A DNA stretch of 64,000 bases from NCBI GenBank assembly GCA_036874045.1, contig CM072337.1, positions 21,922,001 to 21,986,000 on the forward strand. Reading direction: 5' to 3'. Of the stretch, positions 25,501-44,167 are shown in pieces. The position numbers were made by a program, and so were the translations under genes. The notes under the pieces are model-generated. The model saw nothing but the letters and a program-made list of their open reading frames with translations. It ran no database searches and was not told where the DNA came from. Position 1 is the first letter of the stretch; each line of letters opens with the position of its first letter. This DNA is from Cymodocea nodosa. Its lineage: Eukaryota; Streptophyta; Magnoliopsida; Alismatales; Cymodoceaceae.

Positions 25501-26286
25501 TGATTGGCGATTTTGGATTTTATGGTTGTTTGACTATCCTGATATGCATAAGTTATTCCTGGTTTTTTATCTTCATTTTTTAATTAACAGGAAAAGAGAG
25601 TTGTTTTATTAATTGGAGAAGATCATGATGGAAAAAAAGGCATCACTTGTAAAAAAACATGGAATGAGTCTTGCCAAGCAACATCTTTGGAAAGTAGTTT
25701 TGATCATTTCAATGAACATTATCGTTTCCTAGCTACCCCTGGAAAGAGGCAGATACCCAATAATTCGGATGAAGAACGCAACCAATTTCGACCAAAATCC
25801 AACAGATATTCAATTGAAGCCTTAAAGGGAAACACACAGAATCAAGAAGAATGGTCAAATAGAAATGATTCAAACATGATCAGCCACAGTCAGCTGTCAA
25901 TGGTGGAACGTCATCTTCTTGATAATGACCCAATCTTGAGGAATGATTGTAATCAGGAGAAAACCATAATAGCTGTTTCTGAATTGCTGGAAAACAAAGA
26001 AAATTCTATAGAAAGCAGTAGCAGATGGATCTCCACAAGAAGAGGCCAGTATTGTTCAGGGAATGAGAGAGGGCTAGAAAAAGTTGTTCCATTATTGAAG
26101 CAGAAAGAAGCTGAATCAACCCCAAAACTATGCAATATTTCCAGGAAAAGAGATGCTTTAGTTGATCATTCTAATCTTGTTCCTGGACAATGGTACTGTC
26201 CAAGAAATAGCAAGCCTAATTTAGGTCCTCCTTTGAAGCAACTCCGACTTGAACTCTGGGTTCGTCGAGCCTCTTCTACTACATGA
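10547..26286 (+). CDS. Conserved plant protein of unknown function ([11 protein letters not shown] ... [10 protein letters not shown] type)
   Basis: Four-exon model of 334 aa: 10547-10621, 10723-10762, 10864-11057, 25591-26286 (TGA). Phases close (0, 1, 0) and junctions are GT/AG. The N-terminus is Ser-rich; then [16 protein letters not shown] at about residues 39-54, an acidic middle, a long polar region rich in N, S, E and K, and a C-terminal [15 protein letters not shown] block. I have the impression of having seen these two blocks together in unnamed plant proteins, which is why I join the halves across about 14.5 kb, but I cannot name a function. There is no transmembrane segment or catalytic motif. 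The start (first in-frame ATG of a GC-rich exon) is less sure than the rest, and small exons inside the long intron could have been missed. Confidence 0.65.
11058..14049. other. First part of the giant intron of the unknown gene
   Basis: AT-rich. Holds a short inverted repeat (11968-12053, arms GGCTGTTT / AAACAGCC), a CA microsatellite (13141-13169), a CT-rich tract (13440-13510) and an unexplained 84-codon open frame at 13542-13796. No host exon that fits the phase was seen. Confidence 0.45.
13141..13169. repeat. (CA)n microsatellite
   Basis: An alternating CA run broken by two CG steps, inside an intron. Confidence 0.85.
14050..14396 (+). mobile_element. 5'-truncated RTE-type LINE tail
   Basis: Broken frames give [12 protein letters not shown], then a [12 protein letters not shown]-like stretch and an ISLED/GNAQF stretch, ending in GACTATGACTAAGATTATTGTT. 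The same order and the same ATTATTGTT-type end are seen in the minus-strand element at 53905-54265. This matches the C-terminal end of plant RTE-clade LINE polymerases. Only the 3' few hundred bases are present, as is usual after incomplete reverse transcription. Confidence 0.7.
14397..18963. other. Giant intron, AT-rich repeat-like DNA
   Basis: Contains a 79-codon frame at 14357-14596, the AAAGA array at 15094-15141, and from about 17000 to 18960 a stretch full of recurring phrases (GATCAAATGATT, GATGTGATTTAGG, GTGATGACGT). Similar phrases continue after the gypsy element at 23990-24250, so the gypsy element probably landed in an older repeat. No intact coding region was found. Confidence 0.4.
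15094..15141. repeat. (AAAGA)n microsatellite
   Basis: About nine uninterrupted AAAGA pentamers. No other role is visible. Confidence 0.9.
18964..19297 (+). repeat. 5' LTR of the gypsy element
   Basis: Aligns along its length with 23528-23861 with many substitutions, roughly one in ten by eye, so the insertion is old. Contains CT-rich blocks and AT-rich promoter-like sequence near 19120. It ends in TATCA just before the primer-binding site. Confidence 0.85.
19311..23527 (+). pseudogene. Broken gag-pol of the gypsy element
   Basis: Gag starts after 19311 and has early stops. A zinc-knuckle-like [14 protein letters not shown] near 20170-20212 has Tyr where His is expected. Protease region about 20400-20750 (ending in a [14 protein letters not shown]-like block). 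Reverse transcriptase about 21100-21730, with [17 protein letters not shown] and the catalytic YFDDILVF (about 21490). RNase H about 21880-22140. Integrase about 22600-23100 ([24 protein letters not shown]). The C-terminal tail at 23280-23500 has a [17 protein letters not shown] stretch typical of plant chromovirus-like elements; I see no chromodomain after it. Several in-frame stops make it non-coding. Confidence 0.85.
23528..23861 (+). repeat. 3' LTR of the gypsy element
   Basis: Partner of the 5' LTR and the same length. The last codons of the old pol frame run into its first bases, as is common in this group. It is followed directly by GTAA. Confidence 0.85.
23866..24800. other. Giant intron after the gypsy element
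   Basis: Repeat-like AT-rich DNA that resumes the phrases seen before the gypsy insertion, for example GATGTGGCATGA at about 18946 and again near 24107. No gene was seen. Confidence 0.4.
24830..25210 (+). pseudogene. Fragment of a second retrotransposon gag
   Basis: Frames in this stretch read [23 protein letters not shown], then a broken FPCYGG-like region and YHQVEIDE, which resemble the start of gypsy-type gag polyproteins. It has stops and frame breaks and no attached polymerase. The similarity is judged by eye only. Confidence 0.4.
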
Positions 26287-29225
26287 TTGATGAGAGAATC
26301 ATCTTTCCTGGATGGGTGTATGGTGATCAAACTATGCAGTGGTTGTGTCCGCTATCAAGAATTTTTACACTAAAACTTGGCATGCCTTTTTTTATAGGTA
26401 AATATTTTCCAACTAATAGAACAGATGACATTCTGGTTGATGACAAAGCGCAGCATAATCACTTGATAGTGACAAGGGGAAATTTGTAACTTTCACTTGT
26501 AGCGTAATTCATTTCTAAAATTGGAAGATAATTGCTACTGCAATTTAAAATTTTCAAGTTACTACATGGCAGGAGGTTCTAGGAAGAAGTGTGTCTTGGT
26601 TGCATAACCTTTGATGGTAGTAAAGTTCAAAAAATACATCACTAATAAGACAGAAGATGTGCAATGATTTCTTGTTTTGAAATCCTTTTTGATGTTAATT
26701 GCTTGACTAGTTGAAAGAAATCGTGGCAGGATGTACATGATAATCTGAGATGGATCAGAGTGTATCAGATGCCCACATTAACCGTCCAGGTCACTGCTGA
26801 ACTGTATTTTCGGTTTCTAACAGAGCAATATGCAGTGAATTGAAATATTGTGCTTTATAATTTATGTAAACTTTAGTTTGACTATGGCTTGTGTGGGTTT
26901 TCTATTTTTATGATCTTATCTATTACTCTTTGCTGCCTTCCGAAAGACATTTCATTTATGATATCCGTCTCGTTTTTCCTAGATGGGTTCTGACTAGAAG
27001 CTACTGGATATTCCATTATTAGGGCAGATCAATCAGTGTATTTTCTGTTCTTAACTGTGGAATATGCACAATTGAAATATTAAGTGATTCATAATTCATT
27101 TAAGCTTTCAATTTTTTTGTTCTAGATATGTTGTTAGGTCCCCCAAGAACAATGCAAATCAATGCAAGGAATGATGGCACGGAGGTGTTACGTGGGTACA
27201 GGGAAGAGTGTTGGATATGGAACTGTTTTGCGCCGTATTGCCATTGGTACCGGGATTTCTTTGATATTCTGAAAGGCTAGAAGCCTAGAATTGTTTCTTT
27301 TAGATTTTACTCGTCAATCAACAATAAAAAGGTAAAACTAAATGGTTAAAGTTAACGATTTTAAATAAGGTGATCAAAGATTTTATTATTTCTTTTTAAC
27401 TAATAAATCTAAATGAAAATTAAAATGTTGCTAGAAAAAATATTATGGAAGTTTTTTGAAAAAGTAGAATAGAGGAAATTATTCAGGAAAATACGGTTAT
27501 TGTTAATAGTAAAAAATTAAATTTCATTTGCAATGGAACTGTAAAACTAAGAAAAAATTTTAGCTTTGAGGTGGACTTTTGTTTTTCAAATTTGTTTATA
27601 AAACTCAAAATGCAATCTATTATCTATTAAGGTATTATAGAAAAAGTGGATAGAGAAGTTACCATTAGCTAAAAGGTTTCAAATAACCAGGTCCGGTTCA
27701 ATAGAGTTTTATGGTGTTTGGATAAAAGTCTAGAGACATAATCCCTTAAGTTTGAATTTAGAAGATTTTCTAATTCTCTTAAGATGTATAGAGTTAATTG
27801 TTTTTGCAACAATTTATTTCTGATATTTAAGGGTTTGGTATAGTTCTGGGAAATTCAGCATTAATGTCTCAAAATCATTTCACGTGCTATGCTAAAAAAG
27901 GATTTTCTCTCCATTTCTTAAGGCAAGGTAAAGGTTTTTGATAAAATTCATAATAGGCGAAAGAGACACAGAACATTTATTTAAGAGGGAAGCGATCTCA
28001 AATCTCTTATAATAAATAACTTTAATAACGTCTAATTAAAGTTTATTTTTATTTTGTTAAAGGAGAGACCATACTTTTTTTTTTCGACGTTGAAGAGAAA
28101 ATTCTAAGATCTTTGAAGATTTTTTTTTTTTAACAAATGAGGCTAAGGGAGTAATTTGGTCTTCTTTCGTAAGATAAACCTTAAAAGAATTATTTTTAAA
28201 ATTTATCTATTTTCTTTTCTACTCTTACAAGAAGGTGGAGCACTAAATGTTTAAAAGCAGTAATAAAGTTGAGGACAAAGTTTAAAAGTAGTTTATTTGT
28301 AATTTTGTTTATAACTTTAACCCAATGATTTAAAAAAAATATTTGTGCGTAGGTTAAAGAAAAGAAAATTGAAGGAAAAAGAAAAATATAAAATTTTTAA
28401 ATGTTAGGTGATGGTCGGAAGGTAAAGGAAATATTTTTCTTTAACTTTTTGACTAAAGTTCTACTTCTAGATTTTCGTGAAAGTAAGAGAAAATATTATG
28501 TATACTACGTGGGAAAATTTAAAGAGTTGAAATTTTTAAAATAAATTTATATATGAACGTTATGAAAAAAAAAATTATAATATTTGTTATGTTGTAATGT
28601 TTATTTCATTTAGTGAAATTATTTAACTTTTAAATAATAATAAATTTTATAATTTATCTTTTAAATATTTTTAATAATGGTATTATTATTATTTTGTGAA
28701 AGAATTTAAAATAATAAATTTATTTATTTACAACCTATATTCCTTTAATTTCTAAACATTTGCATAGATATCTTTAAAATTTTCTTAACTTTTTTGATTT
28801 TGTTAAATTTTCTATTTCTCTTATTTTTTAAACTTTTCTAAAAAAAATTTCAATCGAAGGTACAGACACCCTCTTAGCTATAGGCCCAAAAAATAGGGTC
28901 GAGTTTACCCGATTCATAACGAAGTAAATAAGATTTAAACGTTACAAAAATCTCGAATATTCTCGAACGAACGTTACATAAGTTACTTTTAAAAAAATAT
29001 TACGGCAAGTAACGTAACTAGGTAACTTATGTTAAAATTTTAAAAAATGATCAACCAATTGTGGACCAGGTCCGGGTAGACTGACGTATAGGTTGAGTTA
29101 GACTAATCCATAGTCTAATTTGACTTGATTTTTTATATCAGGTTAAGTTAGACTAATCCATTACGAATCAAGTTAGTCTATGATAGTTAAACCCATTTGA
29201 TATCTCTACTTTTCGTCTTAATTAA
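26287..29225. other. Intergenic after the unknown gene
   Basis: Begins with its probable 3' UTR. The rest is strongly AT-rich spacer. Near 29090-29160 the phrase GTTAGACTAATCCAT occurs twice about 50 nt apart. No coding frame of interest. Confidence 0.45.
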
Positions 29226-29577
29226 GTTAAAGATTGATTTTGAGTTTTACCTTATTTTTTTATCTTTTAATATTTATTCATACGGTTAACTTGTTTCTAG
29301 AATAAAATTAAAGATTTTCTTTATAAAAGAAGCAACGATTGCGTGAGTTGAAGATTGATTTTGAGTTTTACCTTACTTGTTTGTCTTTCAATATTTGTTC
29401 ATATGGTTAACTTGTTTTTAGAATAAAATTAAAGATTTTCTTTATAAAAGAAGTAACGATTACGTGAGTTGAAGATTGATTTTAAATTTTATCTTTTAAT
29501 ATTTGTTCATACGGTTAACTTGTTTTTAGAATAAAATTAAAGATTTTCCTTATAAAACAAAACGACTGCGTGAATAC
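29226..29577. repeat. 121-bp tandem repeat, about 2.9 copies
   Basis: GTTRAAGATTGATTTT recurs at 29226, 29347 and 29468, a constant 121-nt step. Each copy continues through TTTGTTCATACGGTTAAC-like, CTTGTTTTTAGAATAAAATT and ATAAAAGAAGYAACGA-like blocks. The third copy is shortened by a small deletion. Confidence 0.9.
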
Positions 29578-31282
29578 ATAATTTTTTGAGTACCAATCAT
29601 TTCAAATCTTAATCAATTTTATAATCAGATGTAGGGGAGGAATTATAACTATAAACAGATAATTATAATTATGTAATGATAGAAATATCCTCGTGAGAAA
29701 ACATCAAGGCACCGTACAAATTTCTATTATTTATACCGTCCGTTTCGGTGAGAAGAAAAAGCTGGACGAATGAGGTTTTGTATTATTGTCGGCGGCCTCT
29801 AGCGACAGTCAAACTATTTTTTTTCTGGAACATAAATAAATACCAAAAAAATAGTATGTTATTTTCAATTTTGTTAATAGTCGCCGTTGTCCATCACCTT
29901 CCAGATTTACATTTACGACTTACATGAATTCCGATGTTTACTAAACTAACCCCTTGTGTCTTGACAGTGACAGAAAATATTTGATTTATTTGTTTTTGGA
30001 CTTTTACCGCCTTTGACGAAAATCTGGTTGAAGAGATAGATATGCACCTTATCTTTGGGCTGACGTGGTCTAAGAAAAAAAATTCGATCGATTTGTTTCT
30101 CTCTTGAAACTATACGGCCTATTTGTCGTTCTTCTTTGGCGGCCTATTTGTATTTCAAACTGTACGGAGTCCATTCCACCCTCTAGAAGAGAGATTGGCT
30201 TAATTTTCTTTTGACGGTAAGATTTTTATACGAACTTTTGAATGTTTCTTCTCTTTCTTGCTTCCATTAGATTCTATTTTCCTCACCTGCTTTTGTAATA
30301 TTCCAAGCTTCCTTGCGTTATGCTTTTCACTCTTGAAATTTTCAAAACGCCCAAACAGTAATCAATCCGTAACACACCATTCATACGGAGCTAACATGTG
30401 ACATGACAATTATCATCACTCATAAACTATCATTGCTTGATTGTATCAGTATTACACCATAAGATTTAAAAGTTCAACATCACATAAAAATTACTACACC
30501 ATTCTTTTATATAACTTAAACCTCTTTATTTATCTGAATGAATATATTTACAAATTATTAAAATATTTCGAAAATTAACGTCATCGTTAAATAATATTTT
30601 CTACACCTTTGTAGATGTATATATAAAGTAACAGCTTCAAACTTTAGTATGCATATATTTTATGATTATTCCTAAGAGTATGGTATCATTGTATTTCTTC
30701 GAAAAGATTGCCATTTATATGATTAGTTCCTATCATATCATCTCCTCCGATATTTAATTTTTAAATATATTCCTCAATAATGTGTTTATTAAATAATATT
30801 GTCTATATTATTGTACAAAGTAATAATTAAGTTTTAGCATTGTAAACTCCAACATGCCAATTTTTTATATATTTAGTAATAAAATAAGAAGTATATATAT
30901 GCTACACGCTATATATATATATATTTAGTTTCATGCGTTGCACCGTACAGAAAGATGCCAAAAGAAAGTCGCAAATACTTCAGTAGGAAATTGATTAACA
31001 TCAAACAAAATCTCTTAATTTCAATGAAAGAAAGAAAGAAAAGTCAATGACGCAACACGAATACAGATATAATCTCAAACGATACACAAGTCCTTCGATT
31101 TGACACCACACAGGTAGACGGGTTCAAGGGATCGACTTGTACTGCCGTTTGGTTTCCTTTGGTTTAATTGCTGCTGTTGTTGCTAGTGGCGGTGGTTTTG
31201 TGGTTGCCTTGAATTAGCCGCCGTGTTGCTTTTGCTGGTATCTCTCGGCGGAGGTGGGGTACTGGGAGAAGAGCAAGCCGGC
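29578..31282. other. Intergenic and promoter side of the LRR receptor kinase
   Basis: AT-rich, with a TA dinucleotide run at 30910-30926 and a GAAA run near 31025-31043. The region just before the ATG (31140-31280) is GC-richer and probably transcribed leader. No other gene was seen. Confidence 0.4.
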
Positions 31283-37349
<6,067 letters not shown>

Positions 37350-38522
37350 GATTTGGCTACTAATACTTTTTTCCCAATTTGTTGGTCAGAGTTTTCACGT
37401 GTGCTTTCCATAGGTTAAAGAGATTTACATAATTTCTGTATATTCTTAGTCCCAATGATATCTAATCGAGGTGGTTATTTCTGCCAAGTTGTGATGAATC
37501 TTCCTTGGAAACACGTACACTAGTGTGCCTCACGGGATCCAATTATTGTGATTCCGATTACCCGTATTCGTGGATGTTGCTCATGGGACTCGATTACTGT
37601 ATGATTTGATTACCTGTCACTTACACGTTATTAATTAGCATGTTCGATAAAATTAAAGATCCATACAATTTTCATTAAATTTTGTCGTACTTCATTGCAC
37701 TTCTATTTAAAATGATGCTAAAAATCAATTTGATAATTAGTAAATCAGCTTTTCAATAAACCGTATATTATTTTCCATAACAGTATTAAGAATATTTAAA
37801 AAATATAGCATACCCATATTCACATATTTGAATACCTTCCAAAAGAAAACGGGAAAATATTGTTTTATGTCCCTTACTTTAAATTCTCGCCAAAACATTT
37901 TAAACATATTTAATCAAACAATATTCTCAGTCATGGAATCTAATAAAATTCTCAATGTTGATCAAAAGCTACAAATAGATAATATGCAATCGTATATCAA
38001 CTTTTTGAAGATTCGAAATTCAACATTGCCTTCCAACTAGAATTCTTTCCAAGATTACTGCTAGAATCAACACCGCATTTTATTTTTTACCATCTGTGAT
38101 TCAATTTTCGTTACCAAAATCCCGAAAAGCTATTATTGACAGAAACCGTTGTGATGCAAATGGACACCATAACTAACAACAATTGCAATAGAAAACATAC
38201 AGTTTTCCAGCCAACCCAATCTATTTATTCGAAATCGTTATTCCTCCTTTCCCTCTCCCTTCCATTATTAAACCCCCTGGCCTTTTCCCTTCTTCCCGCG
38301 AAATTCTCTTGACCTCTCCTCTTTCTCTCTCTCTCTCTCCATCTCATACACAAACTAAAAAAAACTGCCACCCTCTCTCTCTCTCTCTCTCCCTTCCTCA
38401 CATATCCCAACTGTACTCTCCTTCACCTCTCGTTCCCATCTTTTCCCATTTCCTCCTCATACTATTATTCTCCTCTTCCTCCTCCTCCTCCTCCTCCTCC
38501 TCCTCCTCCTCTCGCCGCCACA
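37350..38522. promoter_or_regulatory. Spacer, promoter and pyrimidine-rich 5' leader of the CPK gene
   Basis: The first part is the 3' UTR of the receptor kinase and AT-rich spacer. From about 38240 the sequence becomes pyrimidine-rich, with CT runs (about 38320-38340 and 38373-38392) and a CTC repeat (38477-38511) ending 11 bases before the CPK ATG. CT-rich leaders are common in plant genes. The transcription start was not located. Confidence 0.45.
38477..38511. repeat. (CTC)n microsatellite in the CPK 5' leader
   Basis: About eleven CTC/TCC triplets in a row directly upstream of the start codon. It produces long serine or arginine runs in the untranslated frames, which are artefacts. Confidence 0.9.
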
Positions 38523-41249
<2,727 letters not shown>

Positions 41250-44167
41250 TCGATCGAAGGACTCAGTCACCCAAGGAGTGAAGATCTACACGCTAACCTG
41301 CAGCTTAGGGCGAGAATGGCCATCGTACGTATATCATACAGACATTGGCACAGAATCTGATCGTTGTGTCCTTCAGCTCACGGCTCATGCATGAAAATTA
41401 CGTAAGGAGATCGCCAGTATTGAAAGGGAAAATGGTAAGGGAGTGGGGCGGAGGTGATTTTGGGTGTCTAGTGTGTGTTAAATTCTTCGCCATCGAGATA
41501 GGCAGACAGATAATATATGTTCTTTTGATCTAATGCCTGTGATATATACGTAAGTAAATTAATTCCTCAAGCTGTTCTTCCTTCCTTCGTGCTGACAATA
41601 ATCCTCAGTTTGAGTTGCACTTTTTATCTCTAGTCAACCAGCGGAGGACTAAACCACCAATGATGATGATGATGATGATGATGGTGTAGGTTGTATTTCT
41701 TCATTTTATTTAAATAATAAAAGAGGAAATTAGAATCACTAAACGTCATCATTTGATCATCATAAAAAACTAGCAGTGTATTGGATTCCAATTACGAATT
41801 ATCTAACCAACCATTTAGACCAGATAAGAAGCTATTTTCCTGATACAGCGAAACTAAAGGAATTTGGTGCTTGGTAGCGTCAGAGAACGCCTCCATCTAC
41901 ACGTAATATGTAAGTTGGCTTCCCAGTAATGAAAGTCAAAGGCATCATTCGTCGTCTTTTTAATTTGTAAGAAAAACCATTCTCCTTTTTGTATACTTCA
42001 AGTTAGGACAATGGTTATTGACGCTGTTCATCTACTCTTTGATTGGCTAATCAAAAGGACAAACGAGGGCGGCCCTTTTCATCTTTGGGCTTTCTCCACC
42101 GTGAGGACGTCAGTGATGGCAGCTTATCGGAACATTCAGAAAAAATCGGCTACCCAGAAAATTTTGGATAAAATAGCTCATCCAATAGCACGACCTAGGT
42201 CCTTTAGATTCTCCTGGTTTTCCCCATATTTCGTGACCCATGCCAATGATCAATATCTGGAGATCCTTCTTTTTTATCAAGGAATAGCATTTAAAACACA
42301 AGGTAACTTTTACTTTTAAATCATTTAAAACATAAGGCAACATATAATCAATGATTGGACGCACGTCAGGCATATATGCTCATCTACATACAACTCACGA
42401 TAAATGAGTAGACAATACTTGTAGATTAGCAGATTAATCTACGAATTAGTTTGTTAATTTATAGTTAAACGGATAATAAAATAAAATTATTTCTACAGCT
42501 ATCCATATTAAACAGAACAAGCTACAATAGACGGTGTTTGAAAACCGCCTCGCTTAAAAACCTCCACACACTCTCTTTCTCTCTAATGGAATAATAATCT
42601 TTTGTAATGATAATATTTTTATATTTTGTAAGATTCAAAAGAAATTATAAATATTGTTATTTCTAATTAATTAAATTATTAAGGTTGATTAAGATAATAA
42701 TTTTAATTTCTAAACTGGAACGATACCCGTGACCATATTCGGATTCTTTATACCCGAAGCAGGATAATAATTAAGATTTATATATACGTTAAACCTGAGT
42801 TAAGAACCTGACAGAAGCATGTGGGTCATCCATCTCAAAAAAATATACGATTCTTCACGATCACTCTCTTTCTTGCCAAAAAAAAAAAACTGAGCAAGAT
42901 TTGCACCGGTTTGTGTTGCAGTTATGGTTTCCCAGAAACAGAACAGTTGGCAGTGCTAATAAGATGATTGAATGCCATGACCTACCGGTAATGCCACTTG
43001 TCCTTGCGGGTCCTTGCCTGCGATGCAGTTGAAAAATCTTGACCAAATGGTAGAACTATTTTGTGCAACGCCTTTTAACTCGATGTTGCTCATGTGCTTA
43101 CCACAAGTGTTTGCTACCACGAATTTATCGGCAATCATCATAAATAGTCGTTGTTCGTATCAACCAGATGGAAATGAGGAGGATAAATCGAAGAGGGCGG
43201 GCGAGAGGGAGAGGGAGAGGGAGAGAGAGAGAGAGAGGGTGTGGAAGAGATCGAAAGCTTGAAAGCGACAAATGGGAAATTGAGTGAGGCAGACGTCACC
43301 CGTTTCCCCAAGCGATTTCTAAAATGACAACGCGAAGAAAAACGAAGGGAGTTTCGGAAGTCGAGGCCGCGGCCTGTGGGAGGTGGTCAGGTGGTGGGTT
43401 GGAGGGGCTTTAAAAAAATTCAAATATAGATTTTTTATATTTATAATATGTATGTCAAAACCGATCCTTCACGTCAGTCCAACAAATCAAGAGAAAACAA
43501 ACGGCGAGTAGAAAAATGGGACAAAAATGGAGTCAAAGAGGAGTGGGTGGGAGGAAAATGGACGGATTGGCATGCGCTACATGACATTTGGTTTGGACAG
43601 TAAAATTTGAAAAGTAAGGTTAGAAAAGGTTTGATCTCTCTTATAGGGTCCGCGTCTGATCACTTGCAGCGCTCTGTAAGCTTACCAATTCGAGGTTTTT
43701 GTGATCTGGGTTTTGCTAAAGATTAGATTTTTAGAGATGGGTGACGTTGAATTTGGGTATTAGCTTTGGTACAGATTCTGAGCGTGGGACTCAGCTGTCC
43801 GTGGGTGGGTAATAGGAGCTTAACTAGTGGTGTCTTTTATTTTGTTTGTTTGTTGGTTGTCGGGGTTGGCGGTGTGGTGTTGGGTTGCTTTGGTCTCTGT
43901 ACGGACCAGCTAGGGTTTGTGGGTTTCTTCTGTTCTGCTTTTTTGAGATTAGCTTGGTTTTTGAGAGGTTTTTGCTGGAGAACAAAGTTTCTTGAAATCA
44001 GCTCCACAGATAAAGGTTTGTTAGCGCACCATACGTTAATAGCTCTTGAGCCGCAGCTTCGGACGGTCTCAGCAATTGGACAAGCTTGAATCGGTTCTGA
44101 GGATTAGAGCCAAAAGATGGAGAAGTTGATACTGGAGTTGTGGTGGTGATGGCGATGATGGTGCCGG
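41250..44167. other. Spacer and leader between the CPK and TGA genes
   Basis: Contains a GAT triplet repeat (41660-41683), a GA-rich run (43203-43239) and a coding-like but unidentified minus-strand stretch (42956-43141). From about 43620 the sequence looks like a transcribed leader of the TGA gene, with small upstream ATGs (for example 43737 and 44119) that end quickly. Upstream ORFs could affect translation, but this is not shown. Confidence 0.4.

Noticed and set aside
42011-42319. 102-codon + strand frame between CPK and TGA
   Set aside because: No recognised motif and no splice-compatible neighbours. Left as spacer.
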